Positions 54,622-63,691 are shown, counted from the stretch's first letter. The stretch: 64,000 nt of DNA from Pseudoflavitalea rhizosphaerae (GCF_003991355.1 NZ_RCSU01000012.1:62001-126000); one strand, 5' to 3'. Notes: generated by a model not told the origin, from the letters alone. A program made the numbers and translations.

Positions 54622-56121
54622 ATGCAGCACATGAAAGATTTCCTCTCTGTAATTATCAGCTTATTGTTGCTGACGCATTCTGTTCTGGCGCAGAACAAAC
54701 TGAGCATAGAAAACGTGCGCACCGTTTTCCTGCGCAGTACCGGCCCCATCACCAGCAATTATGAAGTGAAAGGGTATTTCACCTTCTTTCAGTCCGACAA
54801 AGTGGACAAAAAGAACAATGAGTACACTCTCCAGCTCATGGATGAAAACCTAAATAAGGTGAAGGATGTTCAGTTCGTTGATTCTAAAAATATCATCCTG
54901 CAGGAATCCGCTTCCGACAACAAAAGCATCCTTTTCAAATTCTATAATGCAGACCAGAAGTCTTACGACTGCAGGGTTTACGGAGTTGATGGAAAACAGA
55001 AATTCAGTTACCAGCGTGAAGTGGACAAGAAAACATTGGCTTACCTCAAAGCAATGAAAGTTCCACCCGGTTCCGAAAGCAACAACCTTTTTGCGGTAGA
55101 CAACAAAGGCTTTATTGCAGTATACCAGCAGATGGTGGATGATATCCCTACATTCGAGATAAACTTCTACAGCAGTACGGACAAGAGACAATGGTCCTAT
55201 GTTCCATCCGTTGTAAAGCCCGCCGGTGGCAGCTTCCTTGGCTGCAGCGAAAACCTGGCGCTGTTCAACGTGATCAAATCCGCCGGCACGCCCCTGTCTC
55301 CCAAAATAGAAACATGGATACTCGGCATCTATCTTCAATCAGGCGAACGCGCCTTCGAGATCAGAACAGATGCACAGCAGTACAACATGACGCCCATGAG
55401 TGTGATCAATTTCAAAGGCACAGACAATTTTCTGTTGATGGGTGCCTACTTCGACAAGAACGAAAAGAACCTCAGCGGCAGAAGCCTGGGTGTTGGCCTC
55501 TGGTTGATGAACAGTTCCGGCAGGGTGCTCAATTCCAAATACAATTCCTGGGAATCGGAGATCAGCAAAGTGCTCAACGTTAATCAAAAAGGAAGAGTGC
55601 AGGATTTTGGTTACGTTTTCTTCCATGATCTTATTGAAACATCCAATGGACATTTCTTTGCCGTTTGCGAAGGATACCGGAAATCCGGCTCTAAAATGCT
55701 GGTAACGGATATGCTCCTGCTTCATTTCGACGAGAAATTCAATATCAGGGAAGCGAAGATCTATGAGAAGAACAGTAATTCCCTGGATCTTCCGGCTGCT
55801 GTTGAAATGATGAACCTCGCCGCCGCTGGGAACTATATCAAATATGGCGCATACGGATTCGATTATGCTTTCACACAGATCGATAAAACACGAAGCTCCT
55901 TTTCCGTTGGGTATACAGACTATGTGAAAGACAGGGATTACAAGGGTCTTACCTTCAATGCCATTTCTTATAACAGCGGAATGCTTTCCACTGATAAGAT
56001 CAATCTGAAAACCGAAGCTGGCGGCATGCGCATCTTTGCCGGAAAGCCAGGCTCAGTGATGATCCTGGAATATTTCAAAAAAGAAAAGAAACTTGATATG
56101 CGCCTGGAGAAGATCAATTAA
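54622..56121 (+). CDS. Exported protein of unknown function, second of two tandem paralogs
   Basis: The 499-residue protein starts 9 bp after its paralog (MQHMKDFLSVIIS; the ATG at 54631 is an alternative start) and has a signal peptide cleaved after VLAQN. It shares long blocks with the upstream gene: LSIENVRT, LRSTG, EVKGYFT, LQLMDENLNKVKDVQF, SYQREVDKK, GLGMWLVNS/GVGLWLMNS, FDYAFTQ and KINLKT. The similarity runs end to end, so this is a tandem duplication that has diverged. It lacks the Ala/Gly-rich insertion of the first copy. Repeat copy 5 follows its stop. Confidence 0.75.
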   Translation: MQHMKDFLSVIISLLLLTHSVLAQNKLSIENVRTVFLRSTGPITSNYEVKGYFTFFQSDKVDKKNNEYTLQLMDENLNKVKDVQFVDSKNIILQESASDNKSILFKFYNADQKSYDCRVYGVDGKQKFSYQREVDKKTLAYLKAMKVPPGSESNNLFAVDNKGFIAVYQQMVDDIPTFEINFYSSTDKRQWSYVPSVVKPAGGSFLGCSENLALFNVIKSAGTPLSPKIETWILGIYLQSGERAFEIRTDAQQYNMTPMSVINFKGTDNFLLMGAYFDKNEKNLSGRSLGVGLWLMNSSGRVLNSKYNSWESEISKVLNVNQKGRVQDFGYVFFHDLIETSNGHFFAVCEGYRKSGSKMLVTDMLLLHFDEKFNIREAKIYEKNSNSLDLPAAVEMMNLAAAGNYIKYGAYGFDYAFTQIDKTRSSFSVGYTDYVKDRDYKGLTFNAISYNSGMLSTDKINLKTEAGGMRIFAGKPGSVMILEYFKKEKKLDMRLEKIN

Positions 56122-56135
56122 GGTCCGGAGAGGGG

Positions 56136-56269
56136 GCTGACTAAAAAGATCAGGGAGCTGGCAATCGTTCGCCTCCCGGCGAGTGACTTGTATTTGTTCG
56201 CCTCCGGCGAACGCCGCGTCGCCGGAGGCGACGGAATATAAGTCACTCGCGGGACGCGAGCGACTGGCC
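56136..56269. repeat. Dispersed structured repeat, copy 5 of 5
   Basis: The core 56158-56269 has outer arms with CAATCGTTCGCCTCCCGGCGAG and CTCGCGGGACGCGAGCGACTGG (degenerate), and middle hairpins GTTCGCCTCCGGCGAAC and GTCGCCGGAGGCGAC, in the same order as copies 1 and 2. The left flank GGCTGACTAAAAAGATCAGG (from 56136) matches that of copy 2, so a shared flank belongs to the element. It lies 14 bp beyond the stop of the preceding gene. Confidence 0.9.
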
Positions 56270-56281
56270 GCACACTAAGTA

Positions 56282-56313
56282 AAAGAGGCGACCCAAAATC
56301 GGGTCGCCTCTTT
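56282..56313. terminator. Bidirectional terminator of the acyl-CoA dehydrogenase gene
   Basis: AAAGAGGCGACCC pairs perfectly with GGGTCGCCTCTTT around AAAATC; the minus-strand reading ends in T's, 17 bp after the acyl-CoA dehydrogenase stop. Confidence 0.85.
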
Positions 56314-56330
56314 GTATTTTCTTTCTTTGA

Positions 56331-58130
56331 TTATAACGGATACTTATTTTCTCCGATCAGTCTCTTTGCAATTCTTCTTCTAGCCTCTTTGCTGTTGAAG
56401 GGTTCGGCTTTTGTGAAGCGTTTCAATCCCAGGAGCATCATGCGTTGCTCATCGCCTTCCGCAAAAGAGTTGATGGCGTCTTTGCCGGCTTTGTTGATAC
56501 TGTCTGCTGCATCATAAAGATAGGTCTGCATGATATCGTTTTCGTATTGAACCGCATCAGCGCCTTTCATTTCCGACAATTTCATCACACGAAGCAATGC
56601 ACTTTCTGCATTGAATGTTTCGATGGCCATATCGGCGATATTCATCAGGAGCTCCTGCTCATGTTCGATCTTCATCATCAGCTTCTGCACAGCAGCGCCC
56701 GCAGTCATCAGGATGGCTTTCTTGAAATTGGCGATCAGCTTACGCTCCTTTGCAAAAGGCGTTTCATCATCGGATCCGAAATCAGGAATGCTCATCAGCT
56801 CTTTCTGAACGTTCATGGCAGGCCCCATCAGGTCCAGCTTGCCTTTCATGGCACGTTTCAGAACCATATCAACGGTCAGCAGGCGATTGATCTCATTGGT
56901 GCCTTCGTAGATGCGGTTGATACGGCTGTCGCGATAAGCTTTGGAGATCACGTATTCATCGCTGTAACCATTGCCTCCATGCACCTGAACGCCTTCATCC
57001 ACTACAAAGTCCAGCATTTCACTGCCACTTACTTTCAGGATCGCACACTCGATGGCGTATTCTTCAGCCGCGCCCAGCAGCGACTCATTGAATGGCTTGC
57101 CAGCCTTCAGCAATTCATTTTCCTTATCATCGATCCATTTGGAAGTGCGATAGAGAGAGCTTTCGTTCACCCACATTTTGATAGCCATTTCAGACAGCTT
57201 GTGCTGTATAGCGCCGAAATTGGCAATGGCAGTTTTGAACTGCTCGCGGGTATTCGCATACTGTATACTGGTAGTAGCAGCGCGTTTGGCGCCGCCCAGT
57301 GCAGCGGCACAAAGTTTCAAACGACCAATGTTCAGGATATTGAACGCGATGATATGACCTCTGCCGATCTCGCCGAGTACATTTTCAACAGGCACTTTAC
57401 AGTCCTGGAAATAGAGCTGTACAGTGGATGATCCCTTGATGCCCATCTTGTGCTCTTCAGGCCCCTGCGTAAATCCTTCGAAACCTCTTTCAACAATGAA
57501 GCCTGTGAATTTATCCCCGTCGATCTTGGCGAATACAGTGTACACATCTGCAAAACCGCCGTTGGTGATCCAGCATTTTTGTCCGTTCAATAAATAATAT
57601 TTACCGTCATCACTGAGTTTGGCGGTGGTTTTGGCGCCGAGCGCATCCGAACCGCTGTTGGGCTCGGTAAGCCCATACGCACCTTTCCATTCACCCGTTG
57701 CGAGTTTGGTGATGTATTTTTCTTTCTGCGCTTCCGTTCCGAAATACAGGATCGGCAATGTACCGATCCCGGTGTGTGCAGCAACTGCTACCGAAAAAGA
57801 AAAACCTCCGCCTAGTCCTTCATTCACCAGCGTACTGGTGATAAAATCCTTGCCGAGACCGCCATATTGTTCGGGAATAGAAGTGCCGAGCAGGCCCTGT
57901 TCGCCGGCCTTTGCCACCAGTGATGGCATCAGGCCCTGTTCCAGTTTATCGATTCGCTCGAGAATGGGGATCACTTCCGCATCAAGAAAGGACAAACACA
58001 TATCCTTTACCATCTGCTGCTCTTCATTGAATTCTTCCGGGATGAAGGTATCTGAAGGAGCGCTTTCCCTGATCAGCCATTCACCGCCTTTCAGAACGGT
58101 ATTTTGCTGGGTTGCTGTTGCACTGCTCAT
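56331..58130 (-). CDS. Acyl-CoA dehydrogenase (VLCAD/ACAD9-like length)
   Basis: The 599-residue flavoprotein introduces the alpha-beta double bond in acyl-CoA during fatty-acid oxidation. The FAD/substrate motifs are AYGLTEPNSGSDALGAKTTA and WITNGGFADVYTVFAKI. A later VQVHGGNGYSDEYVISKAYR leads into RINRIYEGTNEINR, which holds a candidate catalytic glutamate. It is about 200 residues longer at the C-terminus than ordinary acyl-CoA dehydrogenases, the size of the very-long-chain type found in Bacteroidota. A MarR regulator 38 bp upstream on the same strand probably controls it. A terminator follows. Confidence 0.95.
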   Translation of the reverse strand: MSSATATQQNTVLKGGEWLIRESAPSDTFIPEEFNEEQQMVKDMCLSFLDAEVIPILERIDKLEQGLMPSLVAKAGEQGLLGTSIPEQYGGLGKDFITSTLVNEGLGGGFSFSVAVAAHTGIGTLPILYFGTEAQKEKYITKLATGEWKGAYGLTEPNSGSDALGAKTTAKLSDDGKYYLLNGQKCWITNGGFADVYTVFAKIDGDKFTGFIVERGFEGFTQGPEEHKMGIKGSSTVQLYFQDCKVPVENVLGEIGRGHIIAFNILNIGRLKLCAAALGGAKRAATTSIQYANTREQFKTAIANFGAIQHKLSEMAIKMWVNESSLYRTSKWIDDKENELLKAGKPFNESLLGAAEEYAIECAILKVSGSEMLDFVVDEGVQVHGGNGYSDEYVISKAYRDSRINRIYEGTNEINRLLTVDMVLKRAMKGKLDLMGPAMNVQKELMSIPDFGSDDETPFAKERKLIANFKKAILMTAGAAVQKLMMKIEHEQELLMNIADMAIETFNAESALLRVMKLSEMKGADAVQYENDIMQTYLYDAADSINKAGKDAINSFAEGDEQRMMLLGLKRFTKAEPFNSKEARRRIAKRLIGENKYPL

Positions 58131-58168
58131 ATGGACAATTTTATAAAGTGAATATTATGAATGAAAGT

Positions 58169-58609
58169 CTATTTCAAATTATCGTACACGATCTGTAAAA
58201 CTTCTTTACATATGTCTACACGATCCGTAGGAACCCCTTCCAGCGCTTCGTTCAACGTATGCTCCGCGAGGCTCATGGTTTCTTCCTGTAATTTCTGTGC
58301 CTGTTTTGTAAGATACACCATATTCATGCGGCGGTCAGAAGAAGAAGGAACTCTTTTCACCAACTGCAGTTTTTCGAGATTGTCCACCAGTCTGGTAATA
58401 CTCGGCTTGTCGCGAAAAGTAGCATTGCACAATTCCTGCTGGCTGATCCCATCCTGTTTCCACAAGTGATACAACACACTCCATTGCTCGATGGTTAAAT
58501 TCAATCCCGCAGCATTGAACTTTTTCTGCAATCTTCTTGCGATTGCAGTAGAAGCCTTACCCGTGATGAAACTATATAATTCTCCTTTTCTGAATTGGTT
58601 GTTTGGCAT
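58169..58609 (-). CDS. MarR-family transcriptional regulator
   Basis: The 146-residue protein has the winged helix of MarR regulators: LTIEQWSVLYHLWKQDGISQ, then QELCNATFRDKPSITRLVDN, then KRVPSSSDRRMNMVYLTKQ (the wing with the DxR signature). MarR proteins bind as dimers and usually release DNA when a small ligand binds. It lies immediately upstream of the acyl-CoA dehydrogenase gene in the same orientation, so the ligand may be a fatty acid or acyl-CoA. That is inference from position. Confidence 0.94.
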   Translation of the reverse strand: MPNNQFRKGELYSFITGKASTAIARRLQKKFNAAGLNLTIEQWSVLYHLWKQDGISQQELCNATFRDKPSITRLVDNLEKLQLVKRVPSSSDRRMNMVYLTKQAQKLQEETMSLAEHTLNEALEGVPTDRVDICKEVLQIVYDNLK

Positions 58610-58817
58610 ATCGTTGTTTATGCAACTAATCGAATGTAGGATTTTTCCCGGGTTCCTGCAAGTTTTCCGTTATAATTTTTTGTGTTGCTTTTTATCAGCG
58701 ATGCATCGCCGGAAATCCGCCCGGCAAGCCGGATTTTTTGTACTTTTATTTACTTCCCTTCCTTTGATTTACCAGCCCTGTACACACCCTGGAACACACC
58801 CCTAAACATCATTCAGC

Positions 58818-60062
58818 ATGAATCGATTGCATCTGATTTGCCTGATGCTGCTGGCTTGTTGCCCGTCTGCATCATCTCAATACCGCGTAGCCGTAGTTGG
58901 TTCTTCCACCGCCGGAGGCACGGGCGCCTGGCCCCTGGACAGTTCCTGGGTGAACAGGTTCAATCAATATTACAAACACAAACTGCAGATCGTAGACAGC
59001 ACTTACACACTGGCAGTTGGTGGTTACCCGGTCTACAAAGGAATGCCCAGCAGTTATGTTCCGCCTCCGGATCGGGACGGGCCGGACCATAATAGAAATG
59101 TGACCCGTGCCAATGCATGCCTGGCCGGCCTTCCATTGCCTTACAACGGCATCGTGTTCATCAATTATCCTTCCAACAAGTATGAAGAGTACAGTATTGC
59201 AGAGATCATGATATGCCTGCAGACTATTTACGATTCAGTACTAAAGGAAGGTCACCGTTGTTATATTATAACCACACAACCCAGGAGCGGTGGCATTTGG
59301 GACAATCCTGCACTGAAAAGAAAACTGGCCGTGATCAAAGATTCCATCATCAATCGCTTTGGAACGCAGTCCATCAATTTCTATGATGGGCTCCACAATC
59401 CTGCAGACAGCACCATCCTTACCAAATTCCATTCAGGCGATGGCATCCATTTCAATAACGAAGGGCATCGCGAACTTTTTGAAAGAGTTCGTGCAAAAAA
59501 TGTATTCAATATTGTGTTACCGGTGAAGCTGCAGTATTTCAAGGGAGAATACGGGAATGACAAGATATCACTGCAATGGACAGCCGAATGCACAAATCCC
59601 AACACAACATTCATCATTCAGCGAAGCGAAGACGGTAAATCGTACAATAATCTTGGGGAGCTGAAGGCCACCAGTACCCAGGCCAGTGTTTACCGGTATT
59701 TGGATTCGACCCACCTGGCCGGAAAGAATTTTTATCGCCTGCAGATTCAGGAATCTGCCCAGCCTATCTACTCCAATATATTACTGATCAGGAATGCCAA
59801 ACCTGGTCTGGCTTTGAACAAACTTTACCCGAACCCTGCAAACCAGCCCATGCTGGTTGCAGAACTCAGCGCAGCGCAGCATTATTCAGGGACCGTGAGT
59901 ATTCACAGCATCAGCGGGCTTTCGTTCATGAGCCGGGAAACAAATTTCAGGAAAGGGGGAATGCAGCTCTGGCTACCGGTTGAACACCTGCCCGGCGGGC
60001 AGTATATACTCAGTATCCGCTATGGTGATGGGCAGTCGATCCTACGCTGCTTCAGCAAGTAG
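58818..60062 (+). CDS. Secreted SGNH/GDSL-family hydrolase with type IX sorting domain
   Basis: The 414-residue protein has a signal peptide (cleaved after SASSQ) and an SGNH hydrolase domain with the nucleophile block VAVVGSSTAGGTGAW and the Asp-His block FHSGDGIHFNNEGH. A linker domain (VKLQYFKGEYGNDKISLQWT) leads to a C-terminal type IX secretion sorting tail, LNKLYPNPANQPMLV...GQYILSIRYGDGQ. It should therefore cross the outer membrane by the T9SS and stay cell-surface attached or be released. Substrates of SGNH enzymes are esters of carbohydrates or lipids; which one is unknown. Confidence 0.88.
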   Translation: MNRLHLICLMLLACCPSASSQYRVAVVGSSTAGGTGAWPLDSSWVNRFNQYYKHKLQIVDSTYTLAVGGYPVYKGMPSSYVPPPDRDGPDHNRNVTRANACLAGLPLPYNGIVFINYPSNKYEEYSIAEIMICLQTIYDSVLKEGHRCYIITTQPRSGGIWDNPALKRKLAVIKDSIINRFGTQSINFYDGLHNPADSTILTKFHSGDGIHFNNEGHRELFERVRAKNVFNIVLPVKLQYFKGEYGNDKISLQWTAECTNPNTTFIIQRSEDGKSYNNLGELKATSTQASVYRYLDSTHLAGKNFYRLQIQESAQPIYSNILLIRNAKPGLALNKLYPNPANQPMLVAELSAAQHYSGTVSIHSISGLSFMSRETNFRKGGMQLWLPVEHLPGGQYILSIRYGDGQSILRCFSK

Positions 60063-60093
60063 AAAAAAAGATTAGTAGATTTGGTCCTGTTCC

Positions 60094-60912
60094 ATGCAGT
60101 CAGCCATTCTATTATACAAGCAATCGTCTGTTCATTACCGGTATGGTGGTAATGGAAATCAATTGTTACTGTGTCTGCATGGATATGGCGAAACGGCCAA
60201 CAGCTTCGATTTCCTGGAATCACATCTTGGAGATGAGTTTTCTATCATCGCAATCGATCTTCCCTTTCACGGGCAAACGCAATGGAAAGAAGGCCTGGAC
60301 TTTAGCGTGCAGGACCTCACGGGTATTGTACGAGCCATTCTGACTGCAAGGGGCCAGCCGTCCGATGTTGCATTTACGCTGATGGGATTCAGCATGGGGG
60401 GCCGCGCTGCACTCTCACTGTTGCAAGCGCTGCCTCAACAGGTACAACGTTTGGTATTGCTGGCTCCTGATGGCCTCAAAGTGAATCGCTGGTACTGGCT
60501 GGCCACTCAAACCCTGATTGGCAATGGACTTTTCCGCTTCACGATGCACCACCCCGCCTGGTTCTTCTTCATCCTCAACACAGGCAATAAGCTAAAACTG
60601 ATCAATCAGAGTATTTACAAATTCACGAGGTATTATATACATGATGCAGCCATCAGAAAGGAGCTCTACAACAGGTGGATCTGCATGCGTCATATCACAC
60701 CGGACCTCAAGGTTATCAGGAATGCCGTGCAACAATACAAGATCCCCGTTCGACTGTTGTATGGAAAATTCGATCGCATCATATTGACACAACCTGCTGA
60801 ACGCTTCCGCAAAGGCATTGAAGAATGGTGCACCATCAGCATTATGCAAGCAGGGCACCAGGTGTTGCAGGAAAAACATATCGATGCCATTGCTGAATCC
60901 CTTCGCGTTTAG
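60094..60912 (+). CDS. Alpha/beta hydrolase
   Basis: The 272-residue cytosolic protein shows the standard fold: LLLCLHGYGETANSFDFLES (oxyanion), the nucleophile elbow LMGFSMGGRAALSLL, an acid in LLYGKFDRIILTQPAE and the histidine in IMQAGHQVLQEKH. No signal peptide is present. It is on the same strand as the downstream glycosyltransferase, whose ATG lies 54 bp beyond its stop. The substrate is unknown. Confidence 0.88.
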   Translation: MQSAILLYKQSSVHYRYGGNGNQLLLCLHGYGETANSFDFLESHLGDEFSIIAIDLPFHGQTQWKEGLDFSVQDLTGIVRAILTARGQPSDVAFTLMGFSMGGRAALSLLQALPQQVQRLVLLAPDGLKVNRWYWLATQTLIGNGLFRFTMHHPAWFFFILNTGNKLKLINQSIYKFTRYYIHDAAIRKELYNRWICMRHITPDLKVIRNAVQQYKIPVRLLYGKFDRIILTQPAERFRKGIEEWCTISIMQAGHQVLQEKHIDAIAESLRV

Positions 60913-60966
60913 TTGCGATTGCATGGATACAATCGTATATTTATCGCATCAACCAATATCGAACCG

Positions 60967-62118
60967 ATGCCCTTTTTTCTCTTGATATTCTTTCTTTTAT
61001 TGATCGGATATGCGGTATTGATCGGGTATTATCACAATGCCTGGAACAAGCTACCCGTCTACACTCCGCCGGAAGATGCTCCCACTGCATCAGTGACGGT
61101 GATCATTCCCGCCCGCAACGAAGAGTCTAATCTGCCGGCACTGATCGATTCTTTGCGTCAACAGGAATATCCTTCCGGGTTGTTTGAAGTGATCATCATC
61201 GATGACCACTCCACCGATGATACATTTAGAATGCTGGATGAAGCCAGTAAAAGCTGGTCTTCCCTGAAAGTGGTCCGTATGGCCGATCTTCCTGCCGATG
61301 AAAATGCATCAACCGCTTTCAAGAAAAAAGCGATCCAGGCAGGCATCAGCCAGGCAAGCGGGCAACTCATTGTTACCAGCGATGCAGATTGCGTGTTTGA
61401 TAAGAAATGGCTGCATACCATCGCCACTTATTATCAGCATACAGGCGCTAAATTCATTGCTGCTCCTGTAGTGATCGAAGGGAAAGACAGCTTGTTGAAT
61501 ATATTTCAATCGCTCGATTTCCTAACGCTACAAGGCATCACAGGCGCCTCTGTATTCAAGCGCGCGCATAGTATGTGCAATGGAGCAAACCTGGCTTATG
61601 AGAAATCAGCCTTTGAAGAAGTGAATGGTTTTGAAAAAATCGATCATCTTCCTTCTGGAGACGATATGTTCCTCATGCATAAGATCTTTACCCGCTATCC
61701 TGAGAAAGTTTTCTACTGCAAGAGCAAATCAGCTATTGTGAGAACAGCGCCGGTGGACAGCTGGAAAGCTTTCTTCCAGCAACGTATCCGCTGGGCCAGC
61801 AAGGCAGACAGCTATGACGACAAGCGCATTTTCTGGGCGCTTCTTCTGGTGTACCTGGCTAACCTGGGATTTCTCATTCTTTTCATCATAGGCTTCTGGA
61901 AGCCACTTGCTTTTTTCTTCTGCATTATTTTGTTACTCGCCAAGATGCTGATCGAATTTCCCTTTGTGAACTCCGTGGCCCTCTTCTTCGGGCAACAACG
62001 TCGAATGAAATATTTCCTGGTATTGCAACCACTGCATATTCTCTATACCATTACTGCCGGCTGGCTGGGTAAATTCGGTCATTATGAATGGAAGGGAAGA
62101 AAGGTTTCGAAGCGATGA
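60967..62118 (+). CDS. Membrane glycosyltransferase family 2
   Basis: I use the ATG at 60967 (383 residues, MPFFLLIFFLL); a TTG at 60913 directly after the previous stop is the alternative. An N-terminal helix (residues 1-20) is followed by a GT-A domain with VTVIIPARNEESNLPALIDS, the nucleotide motif VIIIDDHSTDDT, VTSDADCVFDKKWL (DxD) and an acceptor region with QQRIRWASKADS (QxxRW), characteristic of processive or polyprenyl-linked GT2 enzymes. Two or three C-terminal helices follow. It probably transfers a sugar to a membrane lipid or polymer. A possible weak promoter (TTG, 20 bp, TATATTTA) lies just upstream. Confidence 0.9.
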   Translation: MPFFLLIFFLLLIGYAVLIGYYHNAWNKLPVYTPPEDAPTASVTVIIPARNEESNLPALIDSLRQQEYPSGLFEVIIIDDHSTDDTFRMLDEASKSWSSLKVVRMADLPADENASTAFKKKAIQAGISQASGQLIVTSDADCVFDKKWLHTIATYYQHTGAKFIAAPVVIEGKDSLLNIFQSLDFLTLQGITGASVFKRAHSMCNGANLAYEKSAFEEVNGFEKIDHLPSGDDMFLMHKIFTRYPEKVFYCKSKSAIVRTAPVDSWKAFFQQRIRWASKADSYDDKRIFWALLLVYLANLGFLILFIIGFWKPLAFFFCIILLLAKMLIEFPFVNSVALFFGQQRRMKYFLVLQPLHILYTITAGWLGKFGHYEWKGRKVSKR

Positions 62119-62147
62119 AATACCGGATAAAATTGTAATTTCCGCAA

Positions 62148-63218
62148 ATGGCTGCTGAGGCTTCCCGAAATACATGGAGAAGGTTACGAAAAAACAAAGG
62201 CGCGCTGTTTGGCATGGGCATCATCCTGCTGTCTGTACTCACCGCTCTCTTTGCCTATTTCATTTCACCGGACGGCACACCTGATGCCAACAGGATGATT
62301 GTTGAGATCGGTGGACAAAAGCCTGGATTCAAACAGCAGTTCCTTCAACTTCCCAAATCTCCTGTTCCACCCAAAGTCTCTTTTCTTCAACGATTGTTAC
62401 GCGGGCAAGAGGACCAGTTCCATTTCATTCCTATCAGTTCCTATACCACTACCAGTGACAGCCTGATCATTCAGCAATACATCGATGAAGGCGTTACAGA
62501 CAGAGTAGCGTATTCCATTCATACGCCTGGATGGAAAGTAAGCGAACAAACTTTTCACCTTGGCACAGACAAATATGGAAGGGATATTCTCAGCCGGCTA
62601 CTGGTTGGTGTTCGTGTGAGCCTCAGCGTTGGATTGGTGACTGTATTGATCTCCCTGAGCATCGGCGTACTGCTGGGTGCACTGGCAGGCTATTTCAGGG
62701 GAAAAGTGGACGATGCCATCATGTGGTTCATCAATGTGATCTGGAGCATCCCTACCCTGCTGCTGGTATTTGCCATAACACTGATGCTGGGCAAAGGATT
62801 CTGGCAGGTGTTCATCGCAATCGGGTTGACCATGTGGGTGAATGTAGCGCGGATCATCCGCGGGCAGGTGATGAGCGTTAGGGAAATGGAATACGTGGAA
62901 GCCGCCAGGGCGCTGGGTTACGTGCATGGCCGCATTTTGTTCAGGCATGTTCTGCCAAACGTGATGGGTCCTGTAACAGTAGTGGCCGCTTCCAATTTTG
63001 CATCGGCTATCGTGATCGAAGCGGGCCTCAGCTTCCTGGGCGTAGGTGTTCAGCCGCCACAGCCCAGCTGGGGACTGATGATCAAAGAGAACTACAATTT
63101 CATCATTACTAATAATCCTATGCTGGCGCTCGCTCCGGGTTTTGCCATTATGTTGCTGGTACTGGCATTCAACATGCTTGGAAATGGATTGAGGGATGCG
63201 CTTGAAGTGAGAGGATAA
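62148..63218 (+). CDS. Oligopeptide/dipeptide-type ABC transporter permease (DppC/OppC family)
   Basis: The 356-residue inner-membrane protein begins with an OppC N-terminal helix (GALFGMGIILLSVLTALFAY). A roughly 110-residue stretch outside the membrane follows, then the permease domain starting LGTDKYGRDILSRLLVGVRV. The EAA loop EYVEAARALGYVHGRILFRH docks the ATPase. Further motifs are SFLGVGVQPPQPSWGLMI and the last helices. The paired DppB-like permease, ATPase and binding protein are not adjacent, which is common in Bacteroidota. The substrate is unknown. Confidence 0.9.
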   Translation: MAAEASRNTWRRLRKNKGALFGMGIILLSVLTALFAYFISPDGTPDANRMIVEIGGQKPGFKQQFLQLPKSPVPPKVSFLQRLLRGQEDQFHFIPISSYTTTSDSLIIQQYIDEGVTDRVAYSIHTPGWKVSEQTFHLGTDKYGRDILSRLLVGVRVSLSVGLVTVLISLSIGVLLGALAGYFRGKVDDAIMWFINVIWSIPTLLLVFAITLMLGKGFWQVFIAIGLTMWVNVARIIRGQVMSVREMEYVEAARALGYVHGRILFRHVLPNVMGPVTVVAASNFASAIVIEAGLSFLGVGVQPPQPSWGLMIKENYNFIITNNPMLALAPGFAIMLLVLAFNMLGNGLRDALEVRG

Positions 63219-63224
63219 CAAAAA

Positions 63225-63248
63225 AGGCGCACCGTTGCGGATGCGCCT
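63225..63248 (-). terminator. Terminator of the small lipoprotein gene
   Basis: AGGCGCA pairs with TGCGCCT, with CCG/CGG extending the stem; read on the minus strand, T's follow. It also lies a few bases past the plus-strand permease stop, so it may serve both. Confidence 0.75.
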
Positions 63249-63268
63249 GTTACAAATTTTTATTTTGA

Positions 63269-63691
63269 TTATTTTCTGATGTATCGGAAACTGCCTGTCC
63301 ATTTATTTGTTGCACAATTCTTGGAAGTAACTGTCACCTGTACCAGTGCAGTGATTCCTGCGGGAGTACCGGTGATGGTAACGTTGTTTACCCCGGCTGT
63401 AACATTGGTTGGATTGGCTTCGAAGAATTGCGTACCGTTTGCATCGTTCTTAGCTATTACATTGATGGTTGCTCCTGCTGCAGGAAAGCCTGCCGTGATA
63501 TTGATAGTTACAGGGAATGTGGCATCAACCTGTGCAGGAGCAGTAGTGTTGATTGCCGGAATGGTTGTTACTGCCAGCTTGGTTTCTGAACAGGGGTCTG
63601 GTGGTGCAGGCCCATCACCACCTTTATCGCTGCATTGAATAAAGGTCAGTGACACAAAAGCCAGTAAAGCAGCAGCCAACAATTTTTTCAT
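63269..63691 (-). CDS. Small lipoprotein of unknown function
   Basis: The 140-residue protein has a lipoprotein signal with cysteine 20 (LTFIQCSDKGG), followed by a Pro/Gly-rich linker (DGPAPPDPCSETKLAVTTIP). The mature part is a single beta-sandwich-like domain (VDATFPVTINITAGFPAAGA, then GVNNVTITGTPAGITALVQV). It resembles immunoglobulin-like lipoproteins of Bacteroidota in composition; no family is certain. The two cysteines outside the lipobox could form a disulfide. It ends at a terminator and stands alone. Confidence 0.75.
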   Translation of the reverse strand: MKKLLAAALLAFVSLTFIQCSDKGGDGPAPPDPCSETKLAVTTIPAINTTAPAQVDATFPVTINITAGFPAAGATINVIAKNDANGTQFFEANPTNVTAGVNNVTITGTPAGITALVQVTVTSKNCATNKWTGSFRYIRK

